Of a DNA stretch of 64,000 bases, positions 45,081-53,532 are shown one piece after another. The stretch lies in contig OW818693.1 of the NCBI GenBank assembly GCA_942493335.1, forward strand, positions 4,278,001-4,342,000. The letters are read 5' to 3'. Each line of letters starts with the position of its first letter. The stretch's first letter is position 1. The notes under the pieces are model-generated. The model saw nothing but the letters and a program-made list of their open reading frames with translations. It made no database searches and was not told the origin of the DNA. The DNA is from JAEWSN01 sp942493335 (GTDB lineage Bacteria; Bacillota; Clostridia; DSM-8532). Both the position numbers and the translations under genes were made by a program.

Positions 45081-46439
45081 CTAAAGAATTGTGACGTCGC
45101 TTCCTGGTGGCAGACGTCGATGCAGAAGAAACAACTCCGCTTCAGATGTTTCAGCGAAGTTGGACGGGACGACGCCCAACACCGCGAAGCGAAGACGATG
45201 ACCGTGCGGTCCCGTTCCATCGGGACTGGCCATCCAGCTTGTCAAGGATGCGCCATTGGTGCGTCTGTCGTCGAGTCGCCGATCCAGTTCCGCGGTGAGT
45301 GCGAATTCCAGCGAATCCTGCTCTGATTCTGTCTCATAGGCAAGCAGCAAAAGCCTTCGATCCCGTGGAAGGATTTGTTCGAAATGCGCAGCGATTGACG
45401 GATCCTCGATTTGTTCGTATACGTCGTGCAAACGAAGTCCCTCGATATGCAGGACGTGTTCTTTCGGCTCTCCGGGCCATGAATAGGAAAGCGGATCATC
45501 CTGTATCCCGAAGGATGCCATGAAGCGCTTCTCGATGACTGCCTGAGCATGGCTTTCCCTGAAGGAAAAACGGAGGGAAGTCAACGTCGTTTCTTCCGGA
45601 TAAGGGCTGCCTTCCTCTGCCATCGCGTCGATGAACTGTAGCGGCCCGTTCGACCATTCGACTGGCAGCCAGCCCTCTTGCTTCAGCCAGGCCAGCCGCA
45701 TGGCCCCGTAAGCAGGCAGGTTTTCTCCGCCTGTATAATGGTATCTGTGTTCCTGCAACAAAAAGGGTATGCCGTTCAAGTTCGCTGAAGCGGGGAGCGC
45801 GGCATCGGAGGCTTCCAGGTTATTCTTCGCCCCGCCTTTCGCCATATCCCGCCGTGTATGCGACCGAATAGGTTCATGCTGGGTGCAGGCCCATTCAGGC
45901 TGTCTTCTGCAAAAGTGAAGAACCAGTCGTCCCCTCATGCGTCCATATGCCAGGACCAAAGTATCAGACCCACCGCGCTCATACGCCCGAAGAACCGGGC
46001 ATGCGGCTTCCGACAGGAAAGCGCCTGCAATCAGCAGATCGCCCGGGAGGACTTCGGCCAGCACGCGGATGAGCGCGGCGGGCTCGCCATCCGCTTCGGG
46101 TGGAACTGCTGGTTTGTTGTTGTCATCCGTATGGCCGCTTGGTGGAGTCGGGATGGAAAAGTACCGGCGCCGTCGAACCTTGAAATCCGGAACACCTTCT
46201 GTAGTCCGGTAGATCTCGACAAGGCTCTCCGGACGGACGAGATTGCTCTGGATGAAACTGGATAGTCGTGCTCCGTCCGTCTCCAAGGTACGGTATCTGA
46301 CAGTACCCGTGAAGAGGGCGTCCAGTTCCGGTGGGAACACCGTTTCCATTTCGGACTCCAGGCAGAAGCCGGGAAGGTTCGCCAACCCATTGTCCGGTTC
46401 CCTGAAATCGCTGAATGCAAGATACATCACTTCTGCCAT
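45081..46439 (-). CDS. Protein of unknown function, 452 residues
   Basis: I do not recognise this protein. It is soluble, with no signal peptide or membrane segment, and alternates acidic and hydrophobic stretches. Pieces such as PGDLLIAGAFLSEAACPVLRAYERGG and LTSLRFSFRESHAQAVIEKRFM suggest mixed alpha/beta structure. The reading frame is long and open on the minus strand, codon bias matches the neighbourhood, and AGGAGG occurs 12 bases before the ATG, so it is a real gene. It converges with the MFS gene, and its start lies next to the 43-bp tandem repeats. Confidence 0.7.
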   Translation of the reverse strand: MAEVMYLAFSDFREPDNGLANLPGFCLESEMETVFPPELDALFTGTVRYRTLETDGARLSSFIQSNLVRPESLVEIYRTTEGVPDFKVRRRRYFSIPTPPSGHTDDNNKPAVPPEADGEPAALIRVLAEVLPGDLLIAGAFLSEAACPVLRAYERGGSDTLVLAYGRMRGRLVLHFCRRQPEWACTQHEPIRSHTRRDMAKGGAKNNLEASDAALPASANLNGIPFLLQEHRYHYTGGENLPAYGAMRLAWLKQEGWLPVEWSNGPLQFIDAMAEEGSPYPEETTLTSLRFSFRESHAQAVIEKRFMASFGIQDDPLSYSWPGEPKEHVLHIEGLRLHDVYEQIEDPSIAAHFEQILPRDRRLLLLAYETESEQDSLEFALTAELDRRLDDRRTNGASLTSWMASPDGTGPHGHRLRFAVLGVVPSNFAETSEAELFLLHRRLPPGSDVTIL

Positions 46440-46498
46440 TATTTTCTGAAGCCTCCTGACATGAATAAGTGCTACACTTCAGTCTACTCATGTTCAGG

Positions 46499-46672
46499 AA
46501 AGCTGTCACGCAGAATGGATCATTATTTTCGGAAACGCTGGAAGGCTGTCACGCAGAATGGATCATTGTTTTCGGAAACCCTGGAAGGCTGTCACGCAGA
46601 ATGGATATTTTTTTCGGAAACGCTGGAAGGCTTTCATTCAGAAAAGATTATCGTTTTAGGAAACTTTGCATC
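46499..46672 (+). repeat. Four 43-bp imperfect tandem repeats
   Basis: GCTGTCACGCAGAATGG begins at 46502, 46545 and 46588; a diverged fourth unit begins at 46630 (42 bp apart). Each unit continues into a TTTTCGGAAACnCTGG ending. The period is not a multiple of three, so the sequence is not a protein repeat. It lies between the unknown gene's start and the ABC-F promoter. Confidence 0.85.
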
Positions 46673-46694
46673 CCTTCAGTGGGCTTCCGCCAGC

Positions 46695-46723
46695 TTTGCC
46701 GGAAACCTTTGTTATAGTATAAA
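46695..46723 (+). promoter_or_regulatory. Sigma-70-type promoter of the ABC-F gene
   Basis: TTTGCC (46695-46700), 17 bp, TATAAA (46718-46723). The leader of about 90 bases is too short for a typical ABC-F attenuator with a small upstream reading frame, and no terminator hairpin is evident. Confidence 0.6.
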
Positions 46724-46817
46724 ACGACGCTTTCCGCACAGCTTGCCTGTGGTATTCTCAAGTCGAGGGCATCATCAGCCCGACACGATGTCACTGACGG
46801 ACAAGGAGCCAAAGCAA

Positions 46818-48392
46818 ATGCTGCAGATCAATCATCTCTCTGTTTTTCACAAGAAGGATCTGTCGGACCTGCTCCGCGATTTTTCCTTTGTCCTGCGGCC
46901 CAATGACAAGGTCGTCATCATCGGCGAAGAGGGAAACGGTAAATCCACGCTTCTCAAGCTTCTGGTGGATGATGCACTGGTCAGCGGCTATGTCGAGTAC
47001 ACCGGTGAGATTCTCAGACGTGATGAAAGGATTGGCTATCTGCCGCAGGAATTCCCGGAAGCGGACAAGGAGAAGACGGTCTATTCTTTTTTTCTGGAGG
47101 TGCCGGATTTTCTGGACCAGACACCTCGGGAACTATCGGAGATTTCAAGCACATTCGGCCTGACGACCGATTTTTTCTATTCCGAACAGAAGATCGCCTC
47201 CCTATCAGGCGGAGAAAAGATCAAGGTGCAATTTGCGCGTCTGATCCTCAGCAGGCCGACCGTTTTGTTGCTTGACGAGCCGTCCAACGACATCGATATT
47301 GGAACATTGAAGTGGCTGGAACGTTACATTGCCGGCAGTCCAATCCCTGTGATGTTTGTGTCCCATGATGAAACCCTCATCGAGCGGACGGCAAACGTCG
47401 TCATCCATCTCGAGAAAGTTCGCAAAAAGACAGTGCCGCGTCATACGGTCGCCAGACTTTCCTATCGCCAATATATTGACGAGCGTCTTTCGTCGTTCGA
47501 TCATCAAGAGCAAATGGCCAGGAAGGAAAAGAGCGAATATGAGAGAAAAATGGAGAAATACCGGCAGATTGAGTCGAAGGTTGAACACCAGCAGCAAACG
47601 GTCTCCCGTCAGGATCCGCATGCTGGACGTTTGCTGAAGAAGAAGATGCATGCGGTCAAGTCGATGGGTCGCCGCTTCGAGCGCGAGGCAGAGGACATGA
47701 CGCAGATGCCGGATGCAGAGGAGTCCATTCTGTTGCGTTTCCGGGACACTGTGTCGGTTCCGTCTGGAAAGACCGTGCTGGATCTGAATCTCGCGGAACT
47801 GGCCGTCTCTGGCCGTGTGTTGGCCAGAAATATTCGACTTGGTGTATTCGGTGGTGAAAAAATATGCATCATCGGAAAAAACGGTGTGGGGAAGACGACC
47901 CTGCTTCGACGGATCGCTACGGATTTGCTGGCTCGCACTGACATCCGTGCTGCCTATATGCCGCAGAACTATGAGGAAGCATTTGATGGAAGCAAAAATC
48001 CCATTGAATTTCTTTCTCATGCCGGAAGCAAGGAAGAAACCACGTTGATCCGTACATGGCTGGGCAGCATGAAGTTCACGGCGGAGGAGATGGAACGGCC
48101 TGTATCGGAGCTTTCTGGCGGGCAAAAAGCGAAACTTTTCTTCCTCGGAATGAATCTTGACGGAGCAAATGTGCTTCTGCTCGATGAACCGACCCGGAAT
48201 TTTTCACCGCTGTCGAATCCGGTGATCCGGAAAGTGCTCGGCGCCTTTTCCGGAACGATTCTCAGCATTTCGCATGATCGGAAATTCATGTCGGAGGTTT
48301 GTGGAAAGGTTTATGAAATGAAGGCGGATGGAATGGTGCAGGTTGACATGGGGGAAGTGGATTCCCTGTCGGACACCCATCGGATCGAATGA
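46818..48392 (+). CDS. ABC-F family ATPase
   Basis: A 524-residue soluble protein with two ABC domains and no membrane domain. NBD1: Walker A EEGNGKST (near residue 36), signature LSGGEKIKVQFA (near 131), Walker B LLLDEPSND. The linker is charged (KEKSEYERKMEKYRQIE). NBD2: GKNGVGKTT, signature LSGGQKAKLFFL, Walker B LLLDEPTRNF. ABC-F proteins act on the ribosome, either as translation factors or by displacing antibiotics; which applies cannot be decided here. The start at 46818 lies 9 bases after AAGGAG; the open frame reaches back 119 codons through the tandem repeats and is not used. Confidence 0.92.
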   Translation: MLQINHLSVFHKKDLSDLLRDFSFVLRPNDKVVIIGEEGNGKSTLLKLLVDDALVSGYVEYTGEILRRDERIGYLPQEFPEADKEKTVYSFFLEVPDFLDQTPRELSEISSTFGLTTDFFYSEQKIASLSGGEKIKVQFARLILSRPTVLLLDEPSNDIDIGTLKWLERYIAGSPIPVMFVSHDETLIERTANVVIHLEKVRKKTVPRHTVARLSYRQYIDERLSSFDHQEQMARKEKSEYERKMEKYRQIESKVEHQQQTVSRQDPHAGRLLKKKMHAVKSMGRRFEREAEDMTQMPDAEESILLRFRDTVSVPSGKTVLDLNLAELAVSGRVLARNIRLGVFGGEKICIIGKNGVGKTTLLRRIATDLLARTDIRAAYMPQNYEEAFDGSKNPIEFLSHAGSKEETTLIRTWLGSMKFTAEEMERPVSELSGGQKAKLFFLGMNLDGANVLLLDEPTRNFSPLSNPVIRKVLGAFSGTILSISHDRKFMSEVCGKVYEMKADGMVQVDMGEVDSLSDTHRIE

Positions 48393-48509
48393 TTCGCAGG
48401 GGTGGAGGCAGATCCCGAAATCCAGCGGAAGCCTGTTTGAAGGTGGTTGGCGTGGTCAATGATCATGAAAGGGAATGCTTCCGGCGTGTCGAAGTGTGAC
48501 CGGAGGCTT

Positions 48510-48541
48510 CGGCACCGGAAGGGGGGGCCATTCCGGTGCCG
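48510..48541. terminator. Hairpin between convergent ABC-F and lipoprotein genes
   Basis: GGCACCGGAA (48511-48520) and TTCCGGTGCC (48531-48540) form a perfect 10-bp stem extended by one C-G pair. It lacks a U-tract on either side and may serve both transcripts. Confidence 0.55.
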
Positions 48542-48554
48542 TGTCCTGTGAGCC

Positions 48555-49019
48555 TCATTCGGCCCGTGTCAATTGGAAAAAGGTGCCCACACTGTTTGCA
48601 AGCAGGGTATCCTTGTTGACCACGTAGAAGACGATGCCCGTGTTTCGTTCCGGATCTTGAACCACCGCAACCTGTGAAATGCTGTCTCCGGTACGGCCCA
48701 ATTGTTCAAAGGTGACTCCGGTCATCTGCTCGAAGACTTCCTTCGGGATATCCTGGCTGATGTATTCCGGGTTTTCCACGCTTGTGCCCAGCGTGTCCAT
48801 AGAATCGCCGAAGCAGCTGGCGGATTCCTTGCTGAAGCTCAAGCGGCTGGAAAGGATCGTATCAAGATCTCCGTCCGCCATGTCGCCCATCGGCGCATTT
48901 TCCACAAGTCCCGCAATGTTCCAGTCACCCAGATATGCCGTGGCCGATTCATTGCCACCGCAGGCAGTCAGTCCTGCCAAAATGCCGACGCATAGGATCA
49001 GGGTCATAATCTTTTTCAT
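48555..49019 (-). CDS. Small lipoprotein under TCACCC operator B
   Basis: A 154-residue lipoprotein: lipobox ILAGLTAC (Cys near 20), then a beta-rich domain (AYLGDWNIAGLVENA ... NTGIVFYVVNKDTLL) like the lipocalin-like lipoproteins of Clostridia. Its function is unknown. The start at 49019 has AGAGG 6 bases upstream; the ATG just before it (49022) is too close. A CATAAT -10 at 49061-49056 and the operator at 49085-49099 lie upstream, so it should be controlled together with the membrane protein gene at 49875. Confidence 0.75.
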   Translation of the reverse strand: MKKIMTLILCVGILAGLTACGGNESATAYLGDWNIAGLVENAPMGDMADGDLDTILSSRLSFSKESASCFGDSMDTLGTSVENPEYISQDIPKEVFEQMTGVTFEQLGRTGDSISQVAVVQDPERNTGIVFYVVNKDTLLANSVGTFFQLTRAE

Positions 49020-49055
49020 CATTCACCTCTCCAAGCCTGTCTTGAAAGTACCTTC

Positions 49056-49099
49056 ATTATGGAGGTTCCGGAATATTGCGGCCATCACCCGATGGGTGA
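49056..49099 (-). promoter_or_regulatory. Promoter with operator TCACCC-N3-GGGTGA, copy B
   Basis: The palindrome is at 49085-49099 (spacer GAT), and CATAAT at 49061-49056 is the -10. With a start near 49049, the operator centre lies about 43 bp upstream, a class II activator position. No -35 consensus is visible. Confidence 0.75.
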
Positions 49100-49206
49100 A
49101 TTCGGCGTCCGGTGGGAATCCGCCCATCCGCCGCCGCCATGCATTCGGAAAGGCAGCGGGACATTGGCCGGTCGCATTGTTTCTGGATGATTCAATGAAG
49201 GAAGGA

Positions 49207-49875
49207 TTACAGGCCAAGAATCGGAACGGACGCCATGATGACGACGGAAAAGACGAATGCGGCGGTTGAAACACTCACCAGCAGGAACTTCGTCCGGTTT
49301 CCCTTGAAAGTGTTTGCGATACCGAGCATGAACAGGACAACCGAGAAGATGACGGTCACGAGGCCTTGCTTGTCGCCAAGGCTGTTGTCATTCGAGCCGT
49401 CCGCAATCATGGCTTCACCTTCTCCATATCTGGCGGCCGCTTCGGTGTAGTAGCTGTCGAGGAAGCCTTCCTTGTCGAAGGGAGAGGCATAATCGGTCTG
49501 TTCGTCCGCCCAGTCGATGCCGGACTGCAGTACATCCGTGACATTGTCCGCCATCAATTTGTCATACTTGTACTGGGCGCTTGTTTCCGCGGCGGTATCC
49601 CCGTTGTCGCTCGCCATCAGGAGATCGATCTGCAGATCCGTCAGGCGGTTCCAGATATCCATGTCCTGGGCGATCAACTGTGCCGCCTCGTTGTACATGG
49701 AGTTCGCTTCGGTGATGATGGCCGAGCCGTTGGTGTATTTTTCCGACTGGCTGCCGCCATACAGGGCGGACTGCCAGGAGGCAAATGCGGTCAGAACTGC
49801 CGTAATGCCCATCAGGATTGCGATGTAGAGCTCAAGTTGTGCAGGGAATTTTTCCGATGTGAACCATTTCTTCAT
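49207..49875 (-). CDS. Membrane protein with long extracytoplasmic loop
   Basis: A 222-residue protein with a membrane segment near residues 14-36, a hydrophilic helical region of about 110 residues (SQSEKYTNGSAIITEANSMYNEA ...) and two C-terminal segments (LVTVIFSVVLFMLGIANTF and FLLVSVSTAAFVFSVVIMA). The layout resembles DUF4337-type proteins, but I cannot confirm the family and the function is unknown. An AAGGGG site precedes ATG 49875. The gene is preceded by operator C and by the gene of the likely regulator. Confidence 0.75.
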   Translation of the reverse strand: MKKWFTSEKFPAQLELYIAILMGITAVLTAFASWQSALYGGSQSEKYTNGSAIITEANSMYNEAAQLIAQDMDIWNRLTDLQIDLLMASDNGDTAAETSAQYKYDKLMADNVTDVLQSGIDWADEQTDYASPFDKEGFLDSYYTEAAARYGEGEAMIADGSNDNSLGDKQGLVTVIFSVVLFMLGIANTFKGNRTKFLLVSVSTAAFVFSVVIMASVPILGL

Positions 49876-49931
49876 ATGAATACCCCTTGTTCCTCATACT
49901 GTCGGCATGCAGATGCTGCCCGGCAGGGAGT

Positions 49932-49974
49932 ATTCTAACGCTGCGCCGGCAGGATGGAATCACCCGGTGGGTGA
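49932..49974 (-). promoter_or_regulatory. Promoter with operator TCACCC-N3-GGGTGA, copy C
   Basis: The palindrome is at 49960-49974 (spacer GGT), 8 bp after the stop codon of the MalT/LuxR-type gene. TAGAAT at 49937-49932 is the -10; the start is near 49925, so the operator centre is about 42 bp upstream. No -35 consensus is visible. Confidence 0.78.
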
Positions 49975-49981
49975 CGGAGGT

Positions 49982-52465
49982 TCAGGGCGCCTCTTCGAGA
50001 TTTTGTGCAAGAAGTGCGCGGGACGAGATGCCAAGTTTGTCGAAGACATTCTTCATGAGGGTTTTGACCGTATTGGGTGAAATGAAGAGTCTGGCGCCGA
50101 TTTCCTTGTTGGAAAGGCCTTCTGCGGCCAGTCGGGCAATTTCCAGTTCGCGGCCGGTCAACCCGGGGCGCTTGTCCGTGAAGAACTCCCGGGTGATCGC
50201 ATCCAGCGAGGCACGGTAGGGGACGTGAAGCGCCAGAATCTGCGAGATGGCATGCCGGTGGATCCCCATCCCCTGGAGCTCCTGCAACATGGATGCCAAA
50301 TAATCGCCGTTCTCCACAAATGGCATATACAGCCTGTCCGGTTCAGCCATGACAATGGCTTCGGTCAGGGCTTCCAGTGCTGCCGCATGCCGGAAGGCAA
50401 GCATGTTGGCGGCCGCTTCGTACAGTTTTGTCTGCACAAGCGCAAGTCTGCTTGGGAAAACGGAGGCGGTCTCCGTGAACAGGTCCGTCAGTCCGAGCAG
50501 CATGAGCGGTTCTCCCTTGAGCAGCAGCAGTCGGCCGTGAACCAGGTGGAAAAAGGCAAGCGCCTGGAAGAGGAGACGGTTCGGTCCGGCGTGAAGATCG
50601 GACAACCAGTCTGCGATGCCGGTCGTTTGACGAAGACAGCCCAACAGATATCCTTTGCACATGTCTGCCGTATTGAGCAGGGTAAAGGCGCCCGCCTTTT
50701 CGAGACTCAGGGTCATTGTATCCAGGAAAGCCGACATCCCGGGGAAATCGCCTTTTGCAAGAGCGATACGGGCCTGCAGGAATTGCGCGCAGAGGACGAT
50801 TTCCGCCTGCGCGTGCGTGCTGGCGTCATAGAGGGCTTTATACAGCATGACTTGCGCATCGTCGAATTCCCCTCTTTGGTAATGCATTTCCGCACACATC
50901 ACCGATTCGGCGCCTTTGCCGTGCCCATCCGTCAAGCGACCATAGAAGGGCATGCCTTCCGTGAGCGCGCGGACGCTTTCCTCCAGTCCCCCGGTCTCCC
51001 GGTGGAAAAGGTAGAGGAGCGAGGGCGCTCCGAACGTCATGCTTCCATGCGTGTCGAGAAACCGGGAAGGCCCTTTCATCAGGGTGCCCGCGCGCCGGTT
51101 GTGTTCCGTCATCGCCCGGATGTCATTGTAGGCGGAAAAACTCAGAAGCAGCTCGAATTCACCTTCGAGCCAGTCATGTTCGACCGGGTCGGACATCGGT
51201 TCTTCAAGCATCGCACGATAATCATCACAGGCACACATGAACAAATCCATCTCATTATAGGTCATCAGGCTGATGGCATATACCAGACAGGCGATGGGAT
51301 GGCGACGCCTGACATCCGCCGGGCAGTCCGCTGCATACCGTATGAGCTGGGAACGGTGCTCCGCCAGCAGACTGGCTCCTTTGTCCCGTTCAAGCGAGTC
51401 AAGGAGTCCCTCGAAATCCCCCGCCATGTACTGGTACTTCATGGCCTGCAGAAAAGAGCCCTGCCGCTGGAACCAGGCGCCTGCACGCTTGTACAGCGTG
51501 AGCCGGCCGGTTTCTCCATTCATTTCCGGAAGCTCGGTCAGGAAATTCGTCAACAGGTTGTGAATCTGAAAGGTGCCTGTCTTCTTGTCGTACTGTACAA
51601 AGGCATTTCTGCGTGCCAATGACAGAAGCTGCTCGGAAGCACGGGGATCTTCCGTCACGAAGACAGCCTGTTCTCCGGTAAACCGGTCAAAAAAGGCGAG
51701 TTGGCGCAGGATCCGTTTCGTGTCATCCGGAAGAGGCTCATAGACGGACATTTCAATCAGACGGTCGATATGGGTCGTCGTCTCGAAGTGGCCATCCTTC
51801 CGATAATGAAGGAGCAGCAGGTACAAGGCGCTGATCCATCCTTCCGACCAGGATTGGAGCCGGTCGGCTTCCTCCCGGCGGACGCCCGCGCCATTGAGAC
51901 GGAAGTATTGCTGGATATCCGTCGCGGTCAGTTCGAAGGCGTTTTTTTCTATATGGTGGAGATGGCCTTTCAGTTTCAGTTCAGCGAGAGACGGGAATTC
52001 GGCATACCTTGTGTTCAGGACGAAATGCATCCCCGGGATATTGACGCGTGCCAGGAAAGCAAATAGATCATCGGTTTCCACGCAGGCGGCAAGATGATAA
52101 TCGTCAATCACGAAGACCGCTTCTTCAGGCAGATCCGCGCGTTCAAGCAGAGAAACAAGGGAAGCGCGGGAGAAGGAATCGCCGGGGAACTGCTGTTGCA
52201 GCATCCGTTCCGAAAATCCTTCGCCGAATGAGCGGAACATGAGGCAAAAGGACGCCCAGAAGGCGCTTAGCGAACTGTCGTAGACGCGGGCCCAGTATTG
52301 GGGAACCCCCTGAATGAGGAGATGCTCGCGGGCGGCTGTGGTCTTGCCGTAGCCCATGGGTGCTTCCACGAGGGTGAGTGGATGCGACAAAATACCGGAC
52401 ATGGCATGGGACAGCCCTTCGGAGAAGAAGAAGTTGTTTTCGGTCTCTTTACCAGAATGTGTCAT
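49982..52465 (-). CDS. MalT-like LuxR-family ATP-dependent transcriptional activator (LAL type)
   Basis: An 827-residue regulator. An N-terminal STAND-type ATPase (Walker A APMGYGKTT near residue 33, Walker B VFVIDDYH near 130) is followed by an alpha-helical repeat region (about 400-730) and a C-terminal LuxR helix-turn-helix. The last reads LTGRELEIARLAAEGLSNKEIGARLFISPNTVKTLMKNVFDKLG, ending near residue 815. Such proteins bind an inducer and ATP, then activate class II promoters. The start at 52465 uses GGGGAG; the longest frame begins 43 codons upstream. The downstream membrane protein and lipoprotein genes and the stalk-domain gene at 20425 carry the operator that is its most likely target (inference). 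Confidence 0.9.
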   Translation of the reverse strand: MTHSGKETENNFFFSEGLSHAMSGILSHPLTLVEAPMGYGKTTAAREHLLIQGVPQYWARVYDSSLSAFWASFCLMFRSFGEGFSERMLQQQFPGDSFSRASLVSLLERADLPEEAVFVIDDYHLAACVETDDLFAFLARVNIPGMHFVLNTRYAEFPSLAELKLKGHLHHIEKNAFELTATDIQQYFRLNGAGVRREEADRLQSWSEGWISALYLLLLHYRKDGHFETTTHIDRLIEMSVYEPLPDDTKRILRQLAFFDRFTGEQAVFVTEDPRASEQLLSLARRNAFVQYDKKTGTFQIHNLLTNFLTELPEMNGETGRLTLYKRAGAWFQRQGSFLQAMKYQYMAGDFEGLLDSLERDKGASLLAEHRSQLIRYAADCPADVRRRHPIACLVYAISLMTYNEMDLFMCACDDYRAMLEEPMSDPVEHDWLEGEFELLLSFSAYNDIRAMTEHNRRAGTLMKGPSRFLDTHGSMTFGAPSLLYLFHRETGGLEESVRALTEGMPFYGRLTDGHGKGAESVMCAEMHYQRGEFDDAQVMLYKALYDASTHAQAEIVLCAQFLQARIALAKGDFPGMSAFLDTMTLSLEKAGAFTLLNTADMCKGYLLGCLRQTTGIADWLSDLHAGPNRLLFQALAFFHLVHGRLLLLKGEPLMLLGLTDLFTETASVFPSRLALVQTKLYEAAANMLAFRHAAALEALTEAIVMAEPDRLYMPFVENGDYLASMLQELQGMGIHRHAISQILALHVPYRASLDAITREFFTDKRPGLTGRELEIARLAAEGLSNKEIGARLFISPNTVKTLMKNVFDKLGISSRALLAQNLEEAP

Positions 52466-52685
52466 AAAGCTCCCCGGAATGCAGGTGATTCTGCCGGCTG
52501 GCGGATGGGTGTCAGGCACCATTTTACGCTCTCCCGCCGATCTGTGTAAAGTGCGGAATCCCAACCCATCATGCAAGCTTGTTTTCGAATCCATATGGAG
52601 AGAGAATGGATACAGGTGTTCAAATGGCGGCGTTCATGCAGCCTGAACCTTTTTGTGCGGGTATGGTATTGGAAAGGCGGGAATC

Positions 52686-53342
52686 ATGTCAGGACTTTTT
52701 TTCAATCCCGGTTGCGCTATGAGTCTGTATAAGTCCGACATGGAAAAGCGGGTGCTGGAAATCCTGAACAGGCACATCGGACCTGTGCGGATGCACAAGA
52801 TCTGTTGCAGGCACGAGCCCCTGCTGGAAGCCGGATCAAGGATCATCAATGTTTGTGCCGGGTGCGACCGGCGTTTCCGCAGTCTGTATGCGGGCGTCAC
52901 GACGATCTCGCTATGGGAGGTGCTGGACGGGCTTGAGGGATTCCAGCTGCCTGATCATGCCGGGCTAAGACTGTCGGTCCATGACCCTTGTCCGGTCCGG
53001 GAAAAGCCGCAGGTGCACAAGGCCGTGCGCAGTCTTCTTGTCAAGATGGGGATTGTGATCGAGGAGGCTGAGTTCAACAGGACACGCTCCGTCTGCTGCG
53101 GAGATGATCTTTATGGCAAGATTCCCCTGGAACAGGTCCACGCCTTCATGCGGGAGCGGGCTGGTGCGATGCCGTGCCGGGATGTTTGCGTCTACTGTGT
53201 TTCCTGTGTCAAGTCGATGGCCATCGGCGGGCGGACGCCGCGCCATCTGCTGGACTTGATTTTCGGGGAGTCCACCGAAGCGGGGGATGTCGATACCGTA
53301 CGGTGGCATGCGGCGCTGGACGCGTATATCGAAACGCATTAA
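52686..53342 (+). CDS. CCG-domain (heterodisulfide-reductase-type) iron-sulfur protein
   Basis: A 218-residue protein with two cysteine-rich CCG-like halves: NPGCAMSLYK with ICCRHE and CAGC, then VHDPCPVRE with SVCCGDDL and CVYCVSCVKS. In HdrB, LldE and GlpC relatives these motifs hold non-cubane iron-sulfur sites. The order here, C ... CC ... CxxC twice, fits the two-domain form. It would take part in electron transfer or in thiol/disulfide chemistry; partner proteins are not next to it. The start at 52686 lies close behind an AGGCGGGA sequence. The sugar importer genes follow 190 bp downstream. Confidence 0.85.
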   Translation: MSGLFFNPGCAMSLYKSDMEKRVLEILNRHIGPVRMHKICCRHEPLLEAGSRIINVCAGCDRRFRSLYAGVTTISLWEVLDGLEGFQLPDHAGLRLSVHDPCPVREKPQVHKAVRSLLVKMGIVIEEAEFNRTRSVCCGDDLYGKIPLEQVHAFMRERAGAMPCRDVCVYCVSCVKSMAIGGRTPRHLLDLIFGESTEAGDVDTVRWHAALDAYIETH

Positions 53343-53532
53343 GCCCCGGCCGGGGTGTTTCCGGCAAAAACAAAGTGGTACAAAGGCCCATATGCAATAA
53401 TCCATCGTGGCATCAATCCAAAGGATCAACCATACGCATCAGCGCGTGGAAGGAAACCGGCAGATTCGCGAAGGAAAGGCGGCTCATCCGCTTTTTCATA
53501 AAATCATAGGAATTCGCAAAGGAGTGAATACC

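Noticed and set aside
46499..46672. A CRISPR array
   Set aside because: The units are contiguous and diverged, with no unique spacers and no cas genes.
46461..46817. A 119-codon N-terminal extension of the ABC-F protein
   Set aside because: It runs through 43-bp tandem repeats with a non-triplet period and the predicted promoter; AAGGAG precedes the internal ATG at 46818.
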